6,077 nucleotides of DNA, from NCBI GenBank assembly GCA_902783235.1, contig CACZQG010000083.1, positions 1 to 6,077 on the forward strand. The letters run 5' to 3'. Position 1 is the first letter of the stretch. Each line of letters opens with the position of its first letter. Of this stretch, positions 1 through 4,911 are shown piece after piece. This stretch comes from an uncultured Ruminococcus sp. Its GTDB lineage: Bacteria; Bacillota; Clostridia; Oscillospirales; Ruminococcaceae. Position numbers and translations under genes: made by a program. Under the pieces are notes generated by a model. That model did not search any database. It was not told where the DNA came from and saw only the letters and a program-made list of their open reading frames with translations.

Positions 1-44
1 ATGTTTCAACTCCATTTTGCTCCCACTGCTCTGTTCTGATAACA

Positions 45-89
45 TTTTGACATGAGTGTCTGATGTGACAGTTTTTTTGCCTGTCAAAA
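45..89. repeat. Inverted repeat TTTTGACA / TGTCAAAA
   Basis: TTTTGACA at 45-52 is the exact reverse complement of TGTCAAAA at 82-89. A nested pair, TGACAG at 66-71 and CTGTCA at 81-86, encloses a T-rich loop. The right arm can therefore pair with either left arm. The T run lies in the loop rather than after the stem, so this is not a standard intrinsic terminator. It could be an operator or a chance structure in AT-rich DNA. No function is assigned. Confidence 0.3.
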
Positions 90-214
90 GAAAAATGCAC
101 TGAAAAGTATGGTTAAAGCAATACCGGACAAGGATCATGCGATATTGACTTAAGACAAGGAGATACTTTGAGATTTTATATTAAAACATATTACTATTGC
201 TTTCCCAATTAAAG

Positions 215-270
215 CTTGCCAAAATGATGAAGGCAGAGAAATTTTCTATCTGGCAAGTATTGTTGGCAAG
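215..270. repeat. Inverted repeat with two alternative right arms
   Basis: CTTGCCAA at 215-222 is perfectly complementary to TTGGCAAG at 263-270. Its first seven bases are also perfectly complementary to TGGCAAG at 251-257. One left arm can thus form either of two hairpins, and the two right arms form a 12-bp-spaced direct repeat. No T tract follows, so termination is unlikely. Possibilities are a palindromic intergenic repeat copied elsewhere in the genome, a regulator operator, or the remnant of a small mobile element. It lies upstream of the predicted transcription start, so it is not part of the leader of the downstream mRNA. Confidence 0.4.
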
Positions 271-293
271 GTTTAGTTGGGGGAGCAATATGT

Positions 294-325
294 ACCAAAT
301 AAGTACAAATAACGACCATTTGAGT
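294..325 (+). promoter_or_regulatory. Paired 11-bp direct repeats, probable LytTR-type activator site (site 1)
   Basis: ACCAAATAAGT at 294-304 is repeated as ACCATTTGAGT at 315-325. The starts are 21 bp apart, about two helical turns, so a dimer could bind one face of the DNA. The second copy begins 19 bp before the first base of the -35 box. The same pair with the same spacing and offset is found at 2121-2152 before the next gene; all four copies fit ACCAWWTRMGT. LytTR regulators such as AgrA and ComE are known to bind paired direct repeats of about 9 bp with this kind of spacing near -35, and a LytTR regulator is encoded at 4169-4906. The regulator assignment is inferred. Confidence 0.65.
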
Positions 326-333
326 AAAACTCA

Positions 334-362
334 TTGACATAACATCTAACTAATGATATAAT
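334..362 (+). promoter_or_regulatory. SigA-type promoter of the solute-binding/dockerin gene
   Basis: TTGACA at 334-339 and TATAAT at 357-362 are both perfect consensus hexamers, separated by an optimal 17 bp. A TG at 354-355, one base before the -10, makes it an extended -10. The predicted transcription start is near 368-370, giving a leader of roughly 45 nt to the start codon at 414. A promoter this close to consensus may be strong by itself, so the direct repeats just upstream could serve activation or steric control. Confidence 0.85.
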
Positions 363-398
363 CATAAAAGAATGCGTATAAAATTGATATTTAGTTAT

Positions 399-405
399 AG
401 GGAGG
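399..405 (+). promoter_or_regulatory. Ribosome binding site that sets the start at 414
   Basis: AGGGAGG lies 8 nt before the ATG at 414. The in-frame ATG at 372 has no Shine-Dalgarno sequence and sits only a few bases from the predicted transcription start, so it cannot be used efficiently. Starting at 414 also places a proper Lys/Arg-rich signal peptide at the N terminus. Confidence 0.85.
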
Positions 406-413
406 ATTCTGAC

Positions 414-2078
414 ATGGGTAAATCCAAAAGGATACCGGCAATGTTGGCAGCGATTATAATAACGGAAGCTATGGGGGCAAATGTATATGCGGATAACACA
501 GTGAGCTTTGTGAGCACACCTGAAATTGAAGCTGCTGCAATGAATGTCACAGCATCCGAAGAGAACGGCACATATAATGGTACACTCCCAACTGACGGAG
601 ATGTATTTACCGTTATAAGCTATACGGGTGATGATATTTATGTAATGCTCCCCATATGGCAGCAGTATTCCGGCATGGATGAGGATAAGATTAAACTTGT
701 GAATTTTCAGGTAGGAGGCGGTGAAGCAGCCGAATGCTACAACAGGTATTTTCTTGGCGGAAACGATGTTGATGTTTTTGTTGCTGAACCAAACTGGGCA
801 GTTAAATATCTCAACGACAGCACTATTACCGCTCCGCTTTCTGCGGTCGGTATATCCGACTCAGAGCTTTCTGGACAGTATGCCTATACCCATGAACTGT
901 GCAAAGCCACAAACGGCGTAAACAAAGGCAGTATCATGGGAGCTATGTATGAGACCTACACAGGGGCATGGTGCTACAGAAAGGATCTTGCCGAAAAGTA
1001 TCTCGGAGTAACCTCACCCGATGAAATGCAAAAGCTTGTTTCCGATTGGAATGGTTTTGAGAAGACTGCTGCTGAGGTATACAGTGCATCCAACGGAAAA
1101 ACAGCACTTACCGCTACGCTTTACGGGATGTGGAATGCATATTCATGCGGAATAACCTCCTCATGGATCAAGGGCAATGCTCCCGCATTTGATAGCTTTC
1201 ACGACGACTTTATCGAACTTGCCAAAAATATGTGGGATAATGGATATGTGTCACACCTCTCCCCGTGGACAGATACATGGTACAGCGCTGGACAAACAGA
1301 TGATATCATGGGCTATTTTGTACCAACATGGGGCTTCGGAGATGCCATACTGAACCATGCAGCAGGTGGTAAAAATGGAAAAACATATGGCAAATGGTCA
1401 GCTTGTCAGGGTCCTCAGCCATACTACTGGGGAGGAAATATGTTTTGTGTATACGCTAAGGCTGATAACGGATATATGGCTGCCGATTTTATAAGATTTT
1501 TTACTGTTAATAGTAATGGTATGCGTACTTATGCAGACAACCGTACCACCGACTACAGCGGATATATCATGCCGAATAATCGTGCTGTCACACAAGATAT
1601 AATAACACAGGAGAATACAGGACTAAGTGTACTTGGCGGCGAATCTGCTCTTGAAGTACTTGACAGGAATGCCTCATCCATAAAAATAAATAGTACCATC
1701 TCTCCATTTGATTCAGATGTGAAAAACAGCTTTTTTGATGCGGTCTGCGATTACTGTAACGGAGATATAAAAAACAAGGACGATTGTATAGCTGCATTCA
1801 AAAGCGATGCTGCTTCTCATATCACAGAGGAATACATAAATGATCCGATATCTTCATCACTTAAAGGCGATGCAGATCTCAGCGGCGAGGTGTCCTTGTC
1901 CGATATTACAGCTATTACAAAGTATTGCCTTAATCACAAAATATACCCTCTAAAAAATGCTTTGGCGATGGAGAATGCAGATATGAACAGTGACGGAGAT
2001 GTAAATATGCTCGACACATCTGCACTGATCGAGTATCAGCTTAAAGCATCATCTTCGGATCTTGGAGCAACAGAATGA
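414..2078 (+). CDS. Secreted extracellular solute-binding-like protein with C-terminal dockerin
   Basis: The product is 554 aa from the ATG at 414; an in-frame ATG at 372 would add 14 residues but lacks a ribosome binding site. Residues 1-26 form a signal peptide: KSKR, then a hydrophobic run, then VYA before DN as a likely signal peptidase I site. There is no lipobox cysteine. Residues about 60-475 look like a family 1 ABC extracellular solute-binding protein. The pattern includes an N-terminal strand FTVISYTGDD, aromatic-rich segments (W239 in LYGMW, then SPWTDTWY at 283-290, PTWGFGD at 304-310) and YYWGGNMF at 337-344, suggesting sugar or oligosaccharide binding. Residues 484-544 are a type I-like dockerin with two calcium loops: D486/D488/S490/D497 and D523/N525/D527/D534. 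No ABC permease or ATPase is in the window. A dockerin replacing the usual lipid anchor implies tethering to a cohesin scaffold. The ligand is unknown. The fold call rests on sequence pattern only; the dockerin is clear. Confidence 0.85.
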   Translation: MGKSKRIPAMLAAIIITEAMGANVYADNTVSFVSTPEIEAAAMNVTASEENGTYNGTLPTDGDVFTVISYTGDDIYVMLPIWQQYSGMDEDKIKLVNFQVGGGEAAECYNRYFLGGNDVDVFVAEPNWAVKYLNDSTITAPLSAVGISDSELSGQYAYTHELCKATNGVNKGSIMGAMYETYTGAWCYRKDLAEKYLGVTSPDEMQKLVSDWNGFEKTAAEVYSASNGKTALTATLYGMWNAYSCGITSSWIKGNAPAFDSFHDDFIELAKNMWDNGYVSHLSPWTDTWYSAGQTDDIMGYFVPTWGFGDAILNHAAGGKNGKTYGKWSACQGPQPYYWGGNMFCVYAKADNGYMAADFIRFFTVNSNGMRTYADNRTTDYSGYIMPNNRAVTQDIITQENTGLSVLGGESALEVLDRNASSIKINSTISPFDSDVKNSFFDAVCDYCNGDIKNKDDCIAAFKSDAASHITEEYINDPISSSLKGDADLSGEVSLSDITAITKYCLNHKIYPLKNALAMENADMNSDGDVNMLDTSALIEYQLKASSSDLGATE

Positions 2079-2084
2079 TCCGTT

Positions 2085-2105
2085 ATGATGTTTTCAACAC
2101 ATCAT
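2085..2105 (+). other. Small hairpin after the stop codon, weak terminator candidate
   Basis: ATGATGT at 2085-2091 pairs with ACATCAT at 2099-2105 around a 7-nt loop. C2081/G2109 and G2082/C2108 could extend it across a two-base mismatch. The stem is AT-rich and is followed by TCCGTAAAA rather than a T run, so it is a poor intrinsic terminator. It may protect the mRNA 3' end. No better terminator is visible between this gene and the next promoter, so some read-through into the next gene is possible. Confidence 0.25.
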
Positions 2106-2120
2106 TCCGTAAAAGCATAT

Positions 2121-2152
2121 ACCATATAAGTGAAAAATGTGACCATTTACGT
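2121..2152 (+). promoter_or_regulatory. Paired 11-bp direct repeats, probable LytTR-type activator site (site 2)
   Basis: ACCATATAAGT at 2121-2131 is repeated as ACCATTTACGT at 2142-2152. The starts are 21 bp apart, and the second copy starts 19 bp before the -35 box, exactly as at 294-325. Between the two promoters the segment running through GACCATTT and into CATTGAC aligns without gaps. Conservation is concentrated in the repeats and the -35 rather than in the spacers, which argues for a binding site and not just a recent duplication. It is likely the target of the LytTR regulator at 4169-4906, by inference. Confidence 0.65.
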
Positions 2153-2160
2153 CAAATCCA

Positions 2161-2189
2161 TTGACTAATAAAAGCAATTTTGTTATAAT
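2161..2189 (+). promoter_or_regulatory. SigA-type promoter of the BIG2/dockerin gene
   Basis: TTGACT at 2161-2166 and TATAAT at 2184-2189 are separated by 17 bp. A TG at 2181-2182 makes an extended -10. Transcription should start near 2195-2197, leaving a short leader of about 20 nt that contains only the ribosome binding site. Spacing and extended -10 match the promoter at 334-362, so the two genes are probably co-regulated from separate promoters. Confidence 0.8.
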
Positions 2190-2200
2190 TATTAAAAGAT

Positions 2201-2208
2201 AAAGGAGG
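2201..2208 (+). promoter_or_regulatory. Strong ribosome binding site for a TTG start
   Basis: AAAGGAGG, close to the full anti-Shine-Dalgarno complement, ends 7 nt before the TTG at 2216. No ATG lies nearby in frame at a suitable distance, and the TTG opens directly into KRKF and a hydrophobic signal-peptide core, so TTG is the start. Confidence 0.85.
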
Positions 2209-2215
2209 AAATAAT

Positions 2216-4081
2216 TTGAAAAGAAAATTTACTGCGTTTATCCTGTCAGGTGCTGTATGCCTGTCCGCTGTGTCCGGCACCATGTACCATTCGGAAAGCT
2301 ATGTATGCGGAGCAGAGGTCATGTATGCCACGCTGCAAAAGCTTGAGATAACAAATCTGAAGGATACTATAACTATAGGCGAAAGCGTACAGCTTAGCCC
2401 CGTATGGGGCAACGGTGCTAAAAGCACGATAACATGGTCCTCGGACAATGAAAGCGTTGCTGATGTTGATGAAACGGGCAAGGTAACAGGAGCAGGTGAA
2501 GGCACCGCAATTATAACAGCTTCTCCAAAGGAGCAAATAACACCTGTAACCATAACTATTACTGTATCAAAGAACATAAAAAAGAGCGAATACCGCAATA
2601 CATCAGAATTGAAGCCGGGTGACAAGCTGCATAAGTACGATACCCTTCACTATGACAATAAAAATATCGGTGCGTGTGCGAATATAGTAAACAGCACGGG
2701 GGGTTATGATATTGCATTTATCAGTGAAGAGAACTATACCCTTCCCTTTGATGCAGAAGTAGTTGGATCTGATGGGACTGCGATCTACCTTGCACCCAAT
2801 ATTAACAATGTGACCTATCTTGACGGCAGAGCTCTGAAAATCGGTGATACTGTAGACAGGAACTCGCATCTTCTTTGCTATGACTATCATATAAATAAAC
2901 GTGTTCTTCCCGTATTCCTTCCGGAGTATTATGATAAGTACATAGGCAATGGCATAATCACCGTCAAGGATATAGATCACGAGAAAAAGACAATTACTCT
3001 TGAAGCGGAATATGAAAGCCTTGAAAAATATACCCAAAGCTATGAAGCATTAAAGGCAGCGCAAGAAGTGATGTTTTCCGGCAATCAGGCACTTGTCCCT
3101 GTTCCTGTTGGTGTTAAAAAGGACGGCTGTGTTATTGAACCGTACAAAATCAATTGTGAGCTTACAGGAACGGCTTCCGCAAGCTGTAAAAGCAGTTCGT
3201 GCATAAAAAGTATATCATACGATGAAAACTATGCTATGGGATACTGTCTTATCACAGCAGATTCTCCGGGAACCGTGCGCTTGCATATATACGGAGACGG
3301 AGTTCTTATAACCTATATGAATCTTACCGTTGATGAAAGCGGAAACTTCAGTGAAGAATATACGACTCAAAAGCCTGTCCCTACAGGCGATATAAATGCA
3401 AGCGGAAAAGCAGAAGTGTCGGATGTGATAACGCTCAGAAAATGGCTCTTAAATACATCGGACATAAAGCTTCGGGACTGGAAAATGGGGGATCTTAACG
3501 ACGACGGCAAGCTCAATATCATTGACCTTCTGATGCTAAAGAACAAAGTAACAAATGAAAATATTACCGACAGCAGATCAGAGCATATAGAAAAAATCAA
3601 AGACATTCTTCTGACTGAAATGAAGCTAAAATACCGTAATACCGATCTCAGCGACTTCAAGCTTGTCTACGAACCCGAACACCCATTAAAAAGCTGTGCC
3701 GATGATATATTCTTCTCTGTATATTATAAGAATATCCTCCTTCACGGCTACGGCAATATATATAATGCCGACAATGTCTATGCTGCCTGTTTCAAACAGA
3801 AGATGGCTGATCTTATAAAATTTGACCTTATAGTTGACCCTGAGAAGTATATGGAAGTGGACACCGAAGCGGAGTGTCTTTCCGGAGAAGAGATAATGAG
3901 GAAATATGAGAGCACATATTACGGTTTAAGTGAACCTCAAAAAATAATATATGTGGATAAGTACAGTGATGTTCCTTTAAGGCTCGCATACAGAGCCGAA
4001 AGTCACAACAAGCTTGAAGAGTACATTTTTGATGCAGTAACGGGAGAACAGATAGCGTGTATCCCTTACTATGTGGTATAA
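2216..4081 (+). CDS. Secreted BIG2-domain protein with internal dockerin and PepSY/FTP-like C terminus
   Basis: The product is 621 aa, starting at a TTG behind AAAGGAGG. Residues 1 to about 20 are a signal peptide (KRK, then a hydrophobic stretch); the cysteine at 15 does not fit a lipobox. Residues about 42-117 form a bacterial Ig-like BIG2 domain, with the typical ITWSSDNESVADVDETGKVTG core at 72-92 and a closing VTITITV. Residues 125-270 are beta-rich and unrecognised. Residues 300-373 contain five cysteines and an SPGTVRLHI strand, possibly another Ig-like fold. Residues 391-447 are a dockerin: loops D392/N394/S396/D403 and D426/N428/D430/D437. It is unusual in being internal. Residues 450-621 end in LAYRAE...EEYIFDAVTGEQI (590-612), the pattern of PepSY/FTP modules that often bind or inhibit proteases. 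No catalytic domain is apparent. A role as an adhesive or accessory scaffold-bound protein is inferred. Its promoter shares the regulatory repeats of the upstream gene. Confidence 0.85.
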   Translation: MKRKFTAFILSGAVCLSAVSGTMYHSESYVCGAEVMYATLQKLEITNLKDTITIGESVQLSPVWGNGAKSTITWSSDNESVADVDETGKVTGAGEGTAIITASPKEQITPVTITITVSKNIKKSEYRNTSELKPGDKLHKYDTLHYDNKNIGACANIVNSTGGYDIAFISEENYTLPFDAEVVGSDGTAIYLAPNINNVTYLDGRALKIGDTVDRNSHLLCYDYHINKRVLPVFLPEYYDKYIGNGIITVKDIDHEKKTITLEAEYESLEKYTQSYEALKAAQEVMFSGNQALVPVPVGVKKDGCVIEPYKINCELTGTASASCKSSSCIKSISYDENYAMGYCLITADSPGTVRLHIYGDGVLITYMNLTVDESGNFSEEYTTQKPVPTGDINASGKAEVSDVITLRKWLLNTSDIKLRDWKMGDLNDDGKLNIIDLLMLKNKVTNENITDSRSEHIEKIKDILLTEMKLKYRNTDLSDFKLVYEPEHPLKSCADDIFFSVYYKNILLHGYGNIYNADNVYAACFKQKMADLIKFDLIVDPEKYMEVDTEAECLSGEEIMRKYESTYYGLSEPQKIIYVDKYSDVPLRLAYRAESHNKLEEYIFDAVTGEQIACIPYYVV

Positions 4082-4110
4082 AGCTATTTCCGATTTTTTC
4101 TCATATACCA

Positions 4111-4140
4111 AGACCGTTCCCGAAAATTCGGGGACGGTTT
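4111..4140 (+). terminator. Intrinsic terminator-like hairpin between the dockerin gene and the two-component operon
   Basis: ACCGTTCCCG at 4113-4122 pairs with CGGGGACGGT at 4129-4138, including one G-U pair, and two further A-T pairs can close the AAAATT loop. The GC-rich stem starts 29 nt after the stop codon at 4081. Only TTT followed by GACTTAT comes after it, so the U tract is weak. It probably gives partial termination, with read-through supplying some transcript to the regulator gene. Confidence 0.55.
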
Positions 4141-4156
4141 GACTTATAACAAATAA

Positions 4157-4164
4157 GGGGGGGG
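4157..4164 (+). promoter_or_regulatory. Run of eight G in the ribosome binding region of the regulator gene
   Basis: AAGGGGGGGG sits 4 nt before the GTG at 4169; a second AAGG directly abuts the start. The homopolymer is the core of the apparent Shine-Dalgarno sequence. Length changes by slippage would alter the spacing to the start codon, and therefore translation, without changing the protein. Confidence 0.45.
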
Positions 4165-4168
4165 TAAG

Positions 4169-4906
4169 GTGTTAAGGATAGCAATAGTTGACGATGAACA
4201 AGAGGAAAGAACAGCCATTTCAAAAATAGTTAACGACTTTTTTAAAGAAAAGAATACACAGATCATATTGAATACATTTTCCGGCGGCGAAGCTCTGCTC
4301 AATGATAAGACGAGCTATGACGTGATATTTCTCGACATACAGATGGGTGAAGGCATAGACGGGATAGAAACGGCGCAAAAGCTGCGTGTAGACAATAAAA
4401 ATGCCGCTCTTTTCTATGTCACATCATATCGGGATTATATACAGCAAAGCATGACTATCCACCCATTTGCGTTTATCGTAAAGCCCTTTTCACAAAAGGA
4501 GATATGCGGTAACTTAGAGGACTATGTAGAGTACGCCAAGCTGAAAATTGAAAAGGAAAACAGTGAGCTTTACCGTATAAGTGCTATAGAAGGCCGCATA
4601 ATCAACTTGAATATAAATAATATACTCTACTTCCATTATATGGAAAACAGGACTATAGATGTAATAACTGCTGACAGTACTTATACTATAAAAGAAAAGC
4701 TCTCAAACATATATGATACGTTGGAACACAGTCGATTCATAATGCCCAATCAAAGCTTTATCGTAAATATAAGCGGTATAAAGGAGATCGACAGTAAAAA
4801 TAAAAAAATAGTCATGCAAAACGATGATCTGATACTTATTTCAAGAAGAAAGTATAACAATATGCTTGACAGCATAAACCATTATTTATCTATGTATAAG
4901 GGGTGA
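4169..4906 (+). CDS. LytTR-family response regulator (AgrA/LytR type)
   Basis: This is a 245-aa cytoplasmic transcription factor, the usual length for the family, starting at GTG. Residues 1-120 are a receiver domain: acidic pair D8/D9, phospho-acceptor D56 in VIFLDIQM, switch residue T85 in YVTSY, and K105 in FIVKPF. All expected residues are present. Residues about 138-242 are a LytTR DNA-binding domain, with the segments ILYFHYMENRTIDVIT (152-167) and FIMPNQSFIVNISGIKEI (190-207) typical of the fold. It should be phosphorylated by the kinase encoded immediately downstream and bind paired direct repeats upstream of -35 boxes. The matching repeats at 294-325 and 2121-2152 are the obvious candidate targets. 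No such repeats and no clear promoter were found in the 87 bp before this gene, so autoregulation through the same motif is not supported; expression may come from read-through or a weak promoter. Confidence 0.93.
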   Translation: MLRIAIVDDEQEERTAISKIVNDFFKEKNTQIILNTFSGGEALLNDKTSYDVIFLDIQMGEGIDGIETAQKLRVDNKNAALFYVTSYRDYIQQSMTIHPFAFIVKPFSQKEICGNLEDYVEYAKLKIEKENSELYRISAIEGRIINLNINNILYFHYMENRTIDVITADSTYTIKEKLSNIYDTLEHSRFIMPNQSFIVNISGIKEIDSKNKKIVMQNDDLILISRRKYNNMLDSINHYLSMYKG

Positions 4907-4911
4907 CAAAA

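Larger units (their letters stand above)
1..293. other. Intergenic region without a convincing gene
   Basis: No long open frame with a supported start was found on either strand. Forward frames 2 and 3 are open at the left edge for only 15 to 17 codons, so they could be the tail of an upstream gene but are too short to identify. On the minus strand an ATG at 15-13 preceded by GGGAG would read leftward out of the window (first residues MELKH); this could be the start of a divergent gene but rests on five codons. Two short forward frames exist. One at 168-212 has AAGGAG upstream and a TTG start (14 aa). The other, at 224-337, has 37 aa and no ribosome binding site. Neither is called as a gene. 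The region also holds the inverted repeats listed separately. Confidence 0.6.

Noticed and set aside
224..337. 37-codon forward frame overlapping the direct repeats and -35 box
   Set aside because: There is no Shine-Dalgarno sequence before its ATG. It overlaps the regulatory repeats and an inverted repeat, and the protein resembles nothing recognised. The internal ATG at 290 has GGGGGAG upstream but gives only 15 residues.
372..413. In-frame ATG at 372 as the start of the solute-binding/dockerin gene
   Set aside because: It lacks a ribosome binding site and lies within a few bases of the predicted transcription start. The ATG at 414 has AGGGAGG 8 nt upstream and begins a normal signal peptide.
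2603..3037. 144-codon open frame on the minus strand
   Set aside because: It lies wholly opposite the BIG2/dockerin gene, which has a signal peptide, clear domains and a strong ribosome binding site. The antisense frame shows no domain or start signal. The same holds for the other antisense frames in the window.
4054..4082. Possible promoter for the regulator operon with TATAAA at 4077-4082
   Set aside because: No acceptable -35 lies 16 to 18 bp upstream, and the site is before the hairpin. TTGACT at 4139-4144 likewise has no -10 at a suitable distance.
4107..4117. ACCAAGACCGT as a further copy of the direct-repeat motif before the regulator gene
   Set aside because: It mismatches three motif positions, has no partner 21 bp away and overlaps the terminator hairpin.
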